Below, one piece after another: positions 1 to 9,583 of a DNA stretch of 64,000 nucleotides; within the stretch, counting starts at the first letter, position 1; the number at the start of each line of letters is the position of its first letter. The DNA is from Hoeflea sp. (lineage in GTDB: Bacteria; Pseudomonadota; Alphaproteobacteria; Rhizobiales; Rhizobiaceae). The translations under genes and the position numbers were made by a program. Location: assembly GCF_002733955.1 (NCBI RefSeq), contig NZ_NVXQ01000006.1, positions 116,694 to 180,693 of the forward strand, read 5' to 3'. The notes under the pieces are model-generated. The model did no database searches, was not told where the DNA came from, and saw only the letters and a list, made by a program, of their open reading frames with translations.

Positions 1-392
1 TTGTCTGCGACACACCGGCCGGTGCGCCTTCCGAACAATGCGCCCTGATGCAGAACGTGATCGCCGATGACCGTCCCGAGGTCGGGCTGTCGGTGGTGGT
101 GCTCAAGACCGCCGACCAGCAGGCGCGGATCCTCAGAGTGCTGGCGCCGCTCGGCGTGCTGCTGCCTTCAGGACTTGGGCTCAATGTCGACGGCAAGGAT
201 ATCGGCCGGGCCTATTTCGTGCGCTGCTTCTCGGACGGATGCTACGCCGAGGTGATCCTCGACGAAACACTGCTGACCACCCTGCGCGGCGGCACCACGG
301 CCACCTTCATCGTGTTCCAGACGCCTGAAGAAGGCATCGGCATCCCGGTCGATCTGGCCGGATTTACCGAAGGCTACGCGGCACTGCCGTAA
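1..392 (+). CDS. Invasion-associated locus B (IalB) family protein, 5'-truncated by the window edge
   Basis: Only the C-terminal ~129 residues are present. The reading frame is open from base 3 (beginning VCDTPAGAPSEQCALMQ) through the stop at 390-392, so the gene starts before the window; the ATG at 48 is internal. The Cys-containing stretch followed by C-A-L-M-Q, and the later FVRCFSDGCYAEV, match the cysteine pattern of IalB-like periplasmic proteins. These rhizobial proteins are exported and of poorly defined function; in Bartonella IalB is linked to erythrocyte invasion, which is not evidence for such a role here. No signal peptide can be judged because the start is missing. The family call rests on the cysteine context and overall look, so it is probable rather than certain. 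Confidence 0.75.
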   Translation, partial: VCDTPAGAPSEQCALMQNVIADDRPEVGLSVVVLKTADQQARILRVLAPLGVLLPSGLGLNVDGKDIGRAYFVRCFSDGCYAEVILDETLLTTLRGGTTATFIVFQTPEEGIGIPVDLAGFTEGYAALP

Positions 393-417
393 GCCAGCTC
401 CCCAAACAGGCGTTGGC

Positions 418-837
418 TCAAGCAGGATAGCGTTCGGCCATGACCGCGAGCGAATGGGCCAGCATGCGCTCGAGCACGGCCATGTCGATGGCGTCGAGCT
501 TCTTGAGATACAGACAGCTTTTGCCGGTCTTGTGCGGGCCGAGGCGATCAAGCTCATCCTCGAGGCCACCGAAGCCGGACATCAGATAGACCACCAGATC
601 CCGGCTTCTCGACGCGAAGCCGCAGCGGAAGAATTCGCCCTGACGGCCCGACGCATATTTGTATTGATAGGTTCCATAGCCGAACATGGCCGGTCCCCAC
701 ATGACCGGAGGTGAACCGGAAAGCCGGCGCAGCAGCGCGTCCAGTGTCTCCACGTCACGCCGGCGGGTTTCGTCCGCAATCTCCGCGATGACAGCGTCCG
801 GATCGAGCGAGGTCGGCTGGGTCTTGTTCTCAGCCAT
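418..837 (-). CDS. DUF1801 domain-containing protein (YdhG-like)
   Basis: A 139-residue soluble protein. The N-terminal part (about 15-45) is a helical lead-in. The core carries PPVMWGPAMFGYGTYQYKY and a central EFFRCGFASRSRDLVVYLM, the layout of DUF1801/YdhG-like domains, which are small alpha/beta proteins without a proven biochemical role. It is the second gene of a two-gene minus-strand unit: its start overlaps the end of the upstream DUF6958 gene by 8 bp, which suggests translational coupling. No signal peptide or membrane segment is visible. The family assignment comes from recognising the pattern; the function is unknown. Confidence 0.8.
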   Translation of the reverse strand: MAENKTQPTSLDPDAVIAEIADETRRRDVETLDALLRRLSGSPPVMWGPAMFGYGTYQYKYASGRQGEFFRCGFASRSRDLVVYLMSGFGGLEDELDRLGPHKTGKSCLYLKKLDAIDMAVLERMLAHSLAVMAERYPA

Positions 838-1135
838 TGTCGGGGTCCTTGGTCAGATAGAACCGCAGCGGCTTGTCCTTTGTGCGCGCAAGCTGTCCCT
901 TGGCTTCCAGATCAAGCTGCACGCACTTGATCCACCAGCCGGATGTGGCTCCGCCGGGGAAAAGGCCCTCAGGCAGGAGCGGTTTCACGCCTTCCTTGAT
1001 GGTGGTGTAATCCACGGCCTCAGTCTGGCGGCTCAAGACCGCGACCATGGCATCGCGCATGGCGAGGTATTTCTCGGCATTGACGCGCGTCGTGCTGCCG
1101 GGCTGATTGACATTCTCGACCGTGATTTTGTCCAA
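830..1135 (-). CDS. DUF6958-like small protein
   Basis: A ~101-residue soluble protein with a KITVENVNQPGSTTRVNAEKY opening, a central LLPEGLFPGGATSGWW and a late VQLDLEAKG. From memory this resembles the small DUF6958 family, which has a winged-helix-like look; the function is unknown. I place the start at the TTG at 1133-1135 because GGAGG lies about seven bases upstream on the minus strand. The frame is open to another TTG at 1159, which has no better ribosome binding site. The last 8 bp overlap the DUF1801 gene, so the two are likely co-transcribed. The promoter would lie in the 68 bp shared with the divergent tldD gene. Confidence 0.68.
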   Translation of the reverse strand: MDKITVENVNQPGSTTRVNAEKYLAMRDAMVAVLSRQTEAVDYTTIKEGVKPLLPEGLFPGGATSGWWIKCVQLDLEAKGQLARTKDKPLRFYLTKDPDNG

Positions 1136-1203
1136 TGCCCTGCCTCCCCCGTGTTTCAATCCAGGCCTGATTACCTATATACACGACCAACACCGATTGA
1201 AGA

Positions 1204-2631
<1,428 letters not shown>

Positions 2632-2764
2632 GGCTATCCGCCGGTTTCGAGGCGTCATCCTGAAGCTGCGGCTGCATGGATTTACATCCTTCCGAGCTGC
2701 GCGACAGTTGCCAAACTGCCTGTTGCGGTATCTAAGCGACTGAAGACAAATCCATTCTTCAGTC

Positions 2765-3721
2765 ATGCTTGATATTCTTTCCGTTACAGCCCCTGTCTTC
2801 ATCATGATCTCGATCGGCTACGCCGTGGTGCATTTCGGCGTGTTTGAAGCCGCTGCAATGCGGATTCTCGGCAGCTATGTCGTTACGCTGGCCCTGCCCG
2901 CGCTCTTGTTCAAGGCGGTGTCGCAGCGGCCGATCGCCGAGATCGCCAACTGGAGCTACATGGCGGCCTATCTCGGCGGTTCGCTGCTGGTGGTGGCAGC
3001 GGGATTTTTCTACGCCCGGCGAATCCAGAAGGCCGACACCACCGCCGCGGCCTTCAGCGCGCTCGGCATGGTCTGCTCGAATTCCGGCTTCATCGGCTAT
3101 CCGATCCTGCTCCTGACGCTGCCGGCGATTGCCGGCGTCGGGCTCGCATTGAACATGCTGGTCGAGAACATCGTGCTGATCCCCCTGCTTCTCGCCATTG
3201 CCGAGGCCGGTCACGGCGGCCCCTCCCCTGTCGGCAAGATGCTTGGCCGGACATTCCACAGCCTGATCCGCAATCCGATCATCATCGGCCTTGTCGCGGG
3301 GCTGATCACGTCGGTGCTTGAGTTGCAGATTCCGCAGCCACTCATGAAGCCGGTCGACATGCTTGCCGCATCAAGTGCTGCGGTCTCGCTGCTGGTCATC
3401 GGCGGCACGCTGGCAAGCGTCTCGGTGCGCGGCCTGAGCGGTGAAATCGCGCCAACGGTCGCGGGCAAACTGGTGTTTCATCCGCTGGCGGTATTTCTCG
3501 CCACCGCAGCACTTCCCCTTGTCGGGCTGGCGCCGCTCAGCGCGGACATGCAAGCGGCAGCGGTCATTCTGGCCGCAGTTCCGATGATGGGGATCTACCC
3601 GCTTCTGGCGCAGCGTTTTGGCCGCGAGCGCTCAAGTGTCGTTGCGATGCTGATGGCGACCGTTCTGTCCTTCTTCTCGCTCAGCGCCGTGCTGTGGATG
3701 GTCACCAGCTACATCTTGTAG
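2765..3721 (+). CDS. AEC (auxin efflux carrier) family transporter
   Basis: A 318-residue integral membrane protein with about ten hydrophobic segments in two halves, separated by a short hydrophilic loop near residues 155-170 (EAGHGGPSPVGKMLGRTFH). The conserved SNSGFIGYPI in the first half and NPIIIGLVAG after the loop are typical of the AEC/YwkB/MdcF family of secondary carriers, which move organic anions or similar small molecules. The substrate cannot be read from the sequence. The start is the ATG at 2765, supported by an immediate hydrophobic first helix. It stands alone, 133 bp after tldD, with nothing to link the two. Confidence 0.88.
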   Translation: MLDILSVTAPVFIMISIGYAVVHFGVFEAAAMRILGSYVVTLALPALLFKAVSQRPIAEIANWSYMAAYLGGSLLVVAAGFFYARRIQKADTTAAAFSALGMVCSNSGFIGYPILLLTLPAIAGVGLALNMLVENIVLIPLLLAIAEAGHGGPSPVGKMLGRTFHSLIRNPIIIGLVAGLITSVLELQIPQPLMKPVDMLAASSAAVSLLVIGGTLASVSVRGLSGEIAPTVAGKLVFHPLAVFLATAALPLVGLAPLSADMQAAAVILAAVPMMGIYPLLAQRFGRERSSVVAMLMATVLSFFSLSAVLWMVTSYIL

Positions 3722-3925
3722 GAAACCGGAGTCATCATGGCGTCCGGTCCGGTTCGACTGGTTGGCAACTCCGGCGCGCGGACGCGCTTGCGTTCCGACG
3801 CAGGGCCCGGGGCTCCTAGGCTAAAAGTCGTACAGCTGCATTGCGAAATCTGTAACGCTGTTCAACAACGGTTAAGCCGGAAGTGGTAGGAACTCTGCCT
3901 GCATGGCGCTGGTTGCGTCCATGGG

Positions 3926-5002
3926 ATGGGGAACATGTTCAGACCAACTACCGTCGCCGCTCGTCGAATTCTCAAGCGCGCTGCCATTCAGAGCGGCCTG
4001 GAGGCGGTGTCGCTGGTCTCAAAGGCTGGCCTGATGCCGGAAGCGCGCGGCCTGGGCGCGATCTTTACTCTGCATCATGTCCGCCCCGCCATCCGCAAAG
4101 AGTTTGACCCCGCAGCCCATTTGACGATCACACCTGAGTTTCTCGACGCCAGCATTACCCGGCTCAAGGCCCGTGGCTATGTTCCGGTGGCGCTGGAAGA
4201 GCTGCCCGAATATCTCGCCCGTCAGGACCGGCCGGGGCCGGCGATGGTGTTCACGCTGGACGACGGCTATCGCGACAATGACCAGTTTGCCCGGCCGGTG
4301 TTCGAAAAACACCAGGTTCCCTACACGGTCTTCATCGCCGGAGGCTTCGTTGACCGCAGCCACTCGATCTGGTGGGAGACGGCCGAGCTGCTGCTCGGCC
4401 AGATCGACGAATTCACCTTTGATTTCGGTGACGGCGAGGAAACGCTGGCGATGCGCAGCCTGATGGAAAAATACGCGGCGTTTGACCGGCTGAACAACGC
4501 CCTGTCCTGCGCACCTCAGCAGGCCATCGTCGAGCGCCTGGACCTGCAGGCGCGCGCAGCAGGCATCTGCCCGACCGAGATTGTCGACCGCGAAGTCATG
4601 AATGAGGTGGAACTGCGCCAGCTGGCTGCGTCTCCCCTGGCAGACCTGGGCGCGCATACGATATCGCATCCAAACCTCGCCCATCTGGACGCCGGCGAGA
4701 TGACGGCGGAAATCCGGCAATCGGCGGACCGCGTCGCCGAGATCACTGGCGACGCACCGCGCACATTTGCCTACCCTTATGGCGACCGCTGTGCGGCGGA
4801 AGCCCGGGAATACCAGGCTGCAAAGGATCTCGGCTTCAAGCTCGCGGTGACCACCAACCCGGGCACTCTGAAGGCCGAAAGCCTGCAGGACCCGTTTTCG
4901 CTGCGCCGGATATCGCTCAATGGCTACTACCAGAAAAGCCGCTATGTCGACGCGCTGGCCTCCGGGATCCCCTTCAAGCTGTATGGCTCAGATCAGGGAT
5001 AG
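3926..5002 (+). CDS. Polysaccharide deacetylase (NodB homology) family protein
   Basis: A 358-residue carbohydrate esterase family 4-type protein. Motif 1 ([10 protein letters not shown]) places the catalytic and metal-binding aspartates at about D112/D113. Motif 2 ([14 protein letters not shown]) supplies the metal histidines at about H244 and H248. A later FAYPYGD is motif 3. The enzyme should remove acyl groups from a polysaccharide or lipid-linked sugar; the large insert between motifs 1 and 2 (about residues 145-220) and the lack of a signal peptide suggest a cytoplasmic capsule- or LPS-type role rather than NodB itself. The start is ambiguous between 3926 and 3935; a GGGATGGGG stretch precedes the latter. 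The 3' end overlaps convergent pdxH by 10 bp, so transcription terminates inside or beyond the neighbour. Confidence 0.88.
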   Translation: MGNMFRPTTVAARRILKRAAIQSGLEAVSLVSKAGLMPEARGLGAIFTLHHVRPAIRKEFDPAAHLTITPEFLDASITRLKARGYVPVALEELPEYLARQDRPGPAMVFTLDDGYRDNDQFARPVFEKHQVPYTVFIAGGFVDRSHSIWWETAELLLGQIDEFTFDFGDGEETLAMRSLMEKYAAFDRLNNALSCAPQQAIVERLDLQARAAGICPTEIVDREVMNEVELRQLAASPLADLGAHTISHPNLAHLDAGEMTAEIRQSADRVAEITGDAPRTFAYPYGDRCAAEAREYQAAKDLGFKLAVTTNPGTLKAESLQDPFSLRRISLNGYYQKSRYVDALASGIPFKLYGSDQG

Positions 5003-5607
5003 AGCCGGGTCTTGTCCCAGCTGTCCTGCGAGCGGGTAAACTTCACCCGGTCATGCAGCCGAAACGGCCGGTCATGCCAGAACTCGATCGATTGCGGCAT
5101 GATGCGAAAGCCGGACCAGTGAGGCGGCCGCGGGATCTCGCCGATCGCATATTTGGCCGTGTATTCGGCGACTGCCTTTTCAAGCGCAAAACGGCTTTCC
5201 AGAGGCCGCGACTGCCGTGACGCCCAGGCCCCGATCCGGCTGCCGCGCGGCCGCGAGGCGTAATATTCATCGGCTTCGGCATCGCTGACCTGCTCGACCG
5301 GGCCACGGACCCGGACCTGGCGACGCAGGGATTTCCAGTGAAAGCACATTGCGGCTTTCATTGACGAGAGGATTTCCTCTCCCTTGGCGCTTTCGAAATT
5401 GGTGTAGAAGACAAATCCGCGCTCATCGAAGCCCTTGAGCAAGACCATTCTGACGTCCGGCATTCCGTCGGCATCAACCGACGCAAGCGCCAGTGCATTG
5501 GGGTCATTGGGTTCTGATTTGGTCGCATCTTCGAGCCATTGGGCAAAAAGCCGGTAAGGTTCGGCTTCTTCGGTAAAGTCACCAGTCGTTAACCCTGTTT
5601 CTGTCAT
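4993..5607 (-). CDS. pdxH: Pyridoxamine 5'-phosphate oxidase
   Basis: A 204-residue FMN-dependent oxidase that converts pyridoxine or pyridoxamine 5'-phosphate to pyridoxal 5'-phosphate, the last step of vitamin B6 synthesis and salvage. The FMN-binding region ([19 protein letters not shown], about residues 52-70) and the C-terminal family signature [14 protein letters not shown] (about 174-187) are intact, and the length is normal. An AAGGAAG ribosome binding site lies just before the ATG at 5607. The gene is divergent from the lipoprotein gene at 5619; only 11 bp separate the two start codons, so at least one promoter must lie inside the other gene. It overlaps the 3' end of the deacetylase gene. 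Confidence 0.97.
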   Translation of the reverse strand: MTETGLTTGDFTEEAEPYRLFAQWLEDATKSEPNDPNALALASVDADGMPDVRMVLLKGFDERGFVFYTNFESAKGEEILSSMKAAMCFHWKSLRRQVRVRGPVEQVSDAEADEYYASRPRGSRIGAWASRQSRPLESRFALEKAVAEYTAKYAIGEIPRPPHWSGFRIMPQSIEFWHDRPFRLHDRVKFTRSQDSWDKTRLYP

Positions 5608-5618
5608 AGTCTTCCTTC

Positions 5619-6104
5619 ATGCCTCCAAGCCGGAGTGGCAGTGCGTTGGAACCTGACCTAACAGAAGCGATTGACCGGGAAAAGACAAGGACGGTTCGCC
5701 GCGCCCTTTTGGCGCTGGCGTTGCCGGCCTGCCTTGCCCTGGCCGGCTGCATGGGTGGCGGGTCTTCGGCGATGTCCGCGCTTGCCATAGACGACATGAC
5801 GACCGCCGCCATCACCCCCTTGTCAGCCGAAAGCGAGATCCTGTCTGACGAAACCGTCATACGCGATCTGGTCGGCAGTCTGAGCGAGGACGAACTCGTG
5901 GTCTCGCAACCCTGGTCCAACTCGCTGACCGGGTCTGCGGGAGTGGTGTCGAACTTCACCACCCTGAGCGACGGCGCAAGAACCTGCAGACTGTTCCAGA
6001 CCACGCGGCACAGCTTTGACGGCGTGGCGCTGTTCAATGGCCGGGTCTGCCGCCGCCCGGACGGCGGATGGGACATGGTAAGCCTCGACCGGGCAAACGG
6101 CTGA
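5619..6104 (+). CDS. Small lipoprotein, RT0821/Lpp0805-like surface protein
   Basis: A 161-residue protein with a hydrophobic segment RRALLALALPACLALAGC that ends in a lipobox (LAGC, Cys at about residue 43), so it is predicted to be lipidated and anchored in the outer or inner membrane. The mature part has a C-terminal motif with two cysteines (ARTCRLFQTT and GRVCRRPDGGWDMV) and resembles the RT0821/Lpp0805 surface-protein group of Alphaproteobacteria, whose function is unknown. The first ~25 residues before the signal peptide are unusually hydrophilic and lie only 11 bp from the divergent pdxH start, so the real start may be further downstream. I found no better in-frame ATG before the lipobox. 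Confidence 0.75.
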   Translation: MPPSRSGSALEPDLTEAIDREKTRTVRRALLALALPACLALAGCMGGGSSAMSALAIDDMTTAAITPLSAESEILSDETVIRDLVGSLSEDELVVSQPWSNSLTGSAGVVSNFTTLSDGARTCRLFQTTRHSFDGVALFNGRVCRRPDGGWDMVSLDRANG

Positions 6105-6310
6105 TCTTCTTGAGATGAAACTTTGGGAGGGACGGGATTTTCGCGTCAGCGATGCTGCCGCCTTGCCAGCGCCGTATCAGGGAATCCGGGCACGAAAAAA
6201 CAAGCGCACCGGGATGATCGGGCCAGCAAGCCGATTGGAATATTATTCCGATTTTTTGGGCAAAACACTCGTTTTCATACACTGATGGTTAGCACATCTT
6301 CGTTAGGCTA

Positions 6311-6338
6311 CCCGTATTAGGCCCATACGGGGATGTAA
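6311..6338 (+). promoter_or_regulatory. Hairpin covering the ribosome binding site of the dnaJ-like gene
   Basis: CCCGTAT (6311-6317) and ATACGGG (6325-6331) form seven perfect pairs around a 7-base loop. The right arm covers most of the GGGGA ribosome binding site (6329-6333) that serves the ATG at 6340. A minimal ATG-TAA start-stop lies at 6333-6338, between that site and the gene. Such a structure could limit translation until it is melted. Seen directly: the pairing. Inferred: any regulatory role. Confidence 0.45.
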
Positions 6339-6339
6339 C

Positions 6340-7374
6340 ATGCGTAGTCCGTACACGGTGCTCGGCGTCAGTTCGACGGCGAAAGCTGGAGATATTAAGA
6401 GCGCCTACAGGCAGCTCGCAAAGATTTGGCACCCGGATCAGAATCCGGATGACCCGCAAGCCGGCAGCCGGTTTGCGGAAATTGCCCATGCATACAAGCT
6501 TCTGATCGATCCGGAATTGCGTCTGAGATTCGACAAAGGCTACATAGACGCGCGGGGCCGGAGGCAGAAACCGCCTGCTCGCGGGAATACGGCCAATCCT
6601 TTCAAGACCTTCAAGGAATCGACGGGTACAGCGCAAGCGCCGCCACGGCCAAGCGCCGCCAATCAGTCTTCCGACGCGCTCGACGAGGCGAAGTTCGAGG
6701 ACATGGTGGTCCATATCTTTGGCGACGCCGCGGCCAAGAAGACCAAGGAGCAGGCTGCGCAAAACAAGGATCAGACCGGGCAGCGCACCAAGACCGATGC
6801 CCCCGGGATGGACGAGGATCCGCTGACCACGCTTGATACCTTGTTCAAGAAATGGAAGGCGCGGTACAAGCCGAAGACCAAATTGGCGGCCACGCAGCAC
6901 CAGATCGAAATCAGCCTCGAGACGGCTTTCGCCGGCCACGAAGACGAGATCGTTTTCGGCGAAAACGAAACCGTGGCTTACGAGATTCCGGCCGGCACCA
7001 TCGACGGCGCCGAGATTGTGGTGCCCTCGCCCAACCCGCAGGTCTATGGCGATACGGTCGTCACCGTGCGGCACCAGCCACATACGCGGTTGCGCTCATC
7101 GGGAAGCGACCTGCACGGCGACCACCCGATCGAGCTTGCCGAAGCGGTGCTGGGCGGCTCTTTCGTGTATGAGGGTATCGACGGCCCGTTGCGGGTCGAC
7201 GTGCCGGAATGGTCGGGTTCCGACACGGTTCTCGAAATCAAGGACAAGGGCCTTCCGACTAGGTTCGGCAAGCGCGGAAAACTGCATGTGCACTTGCGCG
7301 TGATGCTGCCGGAAAAGCCCGATCCGCACCTCAAGGACCTGATGCGATCGAGCAAGAAGGCCTGGTATCTTTAA
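6340..7374 (+). CDS. DnaJ C-terminal domain co-chaperone (CbpA-like, class B)
   Basis: A 344-residue J-domain protein. The J-domain occupies residues 1-65 with the HPD motif at 31-33 (IWHPDQNPDD), required to stimulate Hsp70 ATPase. A low-complexity linker (about 66-170) replaces the zinc-finger region: there is no CxxCxGxG repeat, so this is a class B/CbpA-type protein rather than DnaJ itself. Two C-terminal substrate-binding sub-domains follow (about 185-335), with YEIPAGTIDGAEIVVP and GGSFVYEGIDGPLRVDVPEW. It should deliver non-native clients to DnaK in the cytoplasm. It lies 98 bp upstream of fabI. A hairpin covers its ribosome binding site, so translation may be structure-controlled. Confidence 0.92.
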   Translation: MRSPYTVLGVSSTAKAGDIKSAYRQLAKIWHPDQNPDDPQAGSRFAEIAHAYKLLIDPELRLRFDKGYIDARGRRQKPPARGNTANPFKTFKESTGTAQAPPRPSAANQSSDALDEAKFEDMVVHIFGDAAAKKTKEQAAQNKDQTGQRTKTDAPGMDEDPLTTLDTLFKKWKARYKPKTKLAATQHQIEISLETAFAGHEDEIVFGENETVAYEIPAGTIDGAEIVVPSPNPQVYGDTVVTVRHQPHTRLRSSGSDLHGDHPIELAEAVLGGSFVYEGIDGPLRVDVPEWSGSDTVLEIKDKGLPTRFGKRGKLHVHLRVMLPEKPDPHLKDLMRSSKKAWYL

Positions 7375-7406
7375 ACCTGCAGATCGTGCACCGGCGCTTG
7401 GCGGTT

Positions 7407-7424
7407 AACCCAATCGATTGGGTT
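7407..7424. promoter_or_regulatory. Perfect 18-bp palindrome upstream of fabI
   Basis: AACCCAATCGATTGGGTT reads identically on both strands with no spacer. It lies 60 bp before the fabI start and overlaps a TTGACT hexamer at 7423-7428 that could act as a -35 element, although no good -10 follows at 17-18 bp. This is the geometry of a repressor operator; the binding protein is unknown. Confidence 0.5.
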
Positions 7425-7484
7425 GACTTGCGGTAGAACCTGCTGTGTGCCATAGCCTGCGCGATAATTTCGATGGAGAATGCA

Positions 7485-8297
7485 ATGGCTGACACTTCCG
7501 GCCTTATGAAAGGCAAACGCGGCCTGGTCATGGGCGTGGCGAACAATCGGTCGATTGCCTGGGGCATTGCCAAGGCTTGCGCCGATGCTGGCGCCGAACT
7601 GGCACTGACCTATCAGGGCGAAGCGCTGAAAAAGCGCGTCGAGCCCCTCGCCAACGAACTCGGCGCGGTCGTTGCCGGGCACTGCGATGTGACTGATCTC
7701 GACACCATTGATGCGGTGTTTGCCGATGTTGAAAAGCGCTGGGGCAAGCTGGATTTCTTGGTTCACGCGATCGCGTTTTCCGACAAGGACGAGCTGACCG
7801 GCCGCTATGTCGAGACCACCCGCGAAAACTTCAATCGCACCATGGACATCTCGGTCTATTCGCTGACGGCTGTGGCCAAGCGGGCCGAGCCGTTGATGAC
7901 CGATGGCGGTTCGATCATCACGCTGACCTATTACGGCGCCGAGAAGGTGATGCCGCACTACAACGTCATGGGCGTTGCCAAGGCTGCGCTTGAAGCAAGC
8001 GTGCGTTATCTTGCGGTTGACCTCGGAAGCTCCAACATCCGGGTCAATGCGATTTCCGCCGGTCCGATCAAGACGCTGGCGGCTTCGGGCATCGGCGACT
8101 TCCGCTATATTCTCAAGTGGAACGAATACAACTCCCCGCTCAAGCGCACAGTGACGGTTGATGAGGTCGGCGATTCGGCACTCTACCTGGTGTCCGATCT
8201 GTCGCGCGGCGTCACCGGCGAGATCCTGCATGTCGATTCGGGCTACCACACGATCGGCATGAAGGCTGTGGACGCGCCAGACATCAGCGTCGTCTGA
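7485..8297 (+). CDS. fabI: Enoyl-[acyl-carrier-protein] reductase (NADH) FabI
   Basis: A 270-residue short-chain dehydrogenase-fold enzyme that reduces trans-2-enoyl-ACP in the last step of each fatty acid elongation cycle. The N-terminal nucleotide-binding segment is the divergent FabI type (VMGVANNRSIAWGIAKA, about 15-31). The catalytic Tyr-x6-Lys is YNVMGVAK (Y159, K166), and the LTYYGAEKVMPHYN and INAISAGPIKTLAASGI signatures are present. I use the ATG at 7485 because GGAG sits seven bases upstream; an in-frame ATG four codons earlier has no binding site. Rhizobial genomes commonly carry more than one FabI, so whether this copy is the essential one cannot be told here. A perfect palindrome lies upstream. 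Confidence 0.96.
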   Translation: MADTSGLMKGKRGLVMGVANNRSIAWGIAKACADAGAELALTYQGEALKKRVEPLANELGAVVAGHCDVTDLDTIDAVFADVEKRWGKLDFLVHAIAFSDKDELTGRYVETTRENFNRTMDISVYSLTAVAKRAEPLMTDGGSIITLTYYGAEKVMPHYNVMGVAKAALEASVRYLAVDLGSSNIRVNAISAGPIKTLAASGIGDFRYILKWNEYNSPLKRTVTVDEVGDSALYLVSDLSRGVTGEILHVDSGYHTIGMKAVDAPDISVV

Positions 8298-8458
8298 GGC
8301 CGAACCGGCACACACCAAATCCAAACCAACCGAATGCGTCCAGGTGGCTTCACTTGGGCGCATTTTGCATTTATGCACATCGGCAATGGTTTCCCGCACG
8401 TTCGAAAGCGCGCCCGGGGCTCTGGTCAGATTTTCCAATTTCCAACGAGGAATGGTGC

Positions 8459-9049
8459 ATGCTTCTCTACGTGATCCGCCATGGGCAGACGGACTACAAT
8501 CGGGAGGTGCGGCTGCAGGGCGCGCGGGATATCCCGCTCAATGACATTGGTCGCGGCCAGGCCACCGGCAATGGAGAATTCATTGCGGCGCTTACCTCTC
8601 TCGAACTGCCGCTTGACGAGTTCGACTGGGTTGCGAGCCCGCTGGGACGGACGCGCGAGACCATGGAGCGGATACGCACCGCCGCCGGTCTCGATCCGCT
8701 CGCCTATCGCACAGATCCGCTGCTGGTCGAACTTTCATTTGGGGATTGGGAAGGCCAGACGCTGCTTGAGGTGGAAGCCCATTCGCCACAGCTCATCACT
8801 GAGCGCAACGACAGCAAATGGCACTTCAGGCCGCCCGGTGACCGCTCGGAAAGCTATGCCATGCTGGCTGAACGAACGGCAAAATATCTAGCCACGGTCG
8901 AGCGGCCGACCATATGCGTCGCCCATGGCGGGGTCATCCGAACGCTGTTTCATCTGATCGGCAAGATCGATGGCGACGAAGCAGCGGTGATCGACATTCC
9001 GCAGGATCGGGTGCTCAAGATCGACGGCGATTCGATCGGCTGGATCTGA
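8459..9049 (+). CDS. Histidine phosphatase family protein (phosphoglycerate mutase-like)
   Basis: A 196-residue member of the histidine phosphatase superfamily. The catalytic RHG motif is at residues 7-9 (VIRHGQTDYN), the second arginine lies in SPLGRTRETM, the acid residue in VELSFGDWEG, and the second catalytic histidine in VAHGGVIRTL near the C-terminus. All four catalytic positions are therefore present. The exact substrate is unknown; the group includes phosphoglycerate mutases, cobalamin phosphatases and sugar phosphatases. The start is the ATG at 8459, preceded by GAGG at about 8 bp; the open frame upstream (to 8354) lacks family sequence. It follows fabI by 160 bp and may be separately transcribed. 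Confidence 0.9.
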   Translation: MLLYVIRHGQTDYNREVRLQGARDIPLNDIGRGQATGNGEFIAALTSLELPLDEFDWVASPLGRTRETMERIRTAAGLDPLAYRTDPLLVELSFGDWEGQTLLEVEAHSPQLITERNDSKWHFRPPGDRSESYAMLAERTAKYLATVERPTICVAHGGVIRTLFHLIGKIDGDEAAVIDIPQDRVLKIDGDSIGWI

Positions 9050-9099
9050 CCCGCGCCACAGATACTCAAGACATTGCGAGTGGGCGGGTCTTTCGGCGG

Positions 9100-9360
9100 C
9101 TACTGGATCAGTTCGAGATCGTTGATCATCCGCTTGCCGTCGACGACGGTGTAGAAAATGACGACTTCGACGTTCTCATCCAGACCCTCGAAATTGAATT
9201 CGGCAGGGGTCTGGTAGATCTTGCCGTCATCAAGCTTGATGGTCTGTTCGGCCGTGGAAACCGCGGCAATCCTGCCGGTGGCGTCGGCGCTTTGCGCCCA
9301 GGCTGTGAAAGGGGCGAGCATGGCGGAAACGGCCAATAGAGCGGAAATGGCAATGCGCAT
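9100..9360 (-). CDS. DUF1344 small exported protein
   Basis: An 86-residue protein with a clear Sec signal peptide (MRIAISALLAVSAMLAPFTA, cleavage after AWA at about residue 21). The mature part is a short beta-rich domain with GRIAAVSTAEQTIKLDDGK and NVEVVIFYTVVDGKRMI, the DUF1344 pattern common in rhizobial periplasmic proteins. The function is unknown. The frame is open to 9492, but the signal peptide fixes the start at 9360. It is divergent from aroC across a 223-bp gap. Confidence 0.88.
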   Translation of the reverse strand: MRIAISALLAVSAMLAPFTAWAQSADATGRIAAVSTAEQTIKLDDGKIYQTPAEFNFEGLDENVEVVIFYTVVDGKRMINDLELIQ

Positions 9361-9583
9361 CGGGCAGTCCTTGGTCAATGTTTTGAGTTGCCCCGTTGAA
9401 GGGGCAGATTGTGGCAAAATTGATGGCGGCATGTGAGCGGTAAACAATTGCGTTGTCAACGAAACAGCTTCGCTTTGCGGCCAGATCAACAAAAAGGCTT
9501 CCCCCGAGCCCCCTCCATCCTCTAGAAGTCACCGTGAACCCTCAAATGCGGGCCTGTTCCGCGCTTTTTCATGGTTGCACCGC

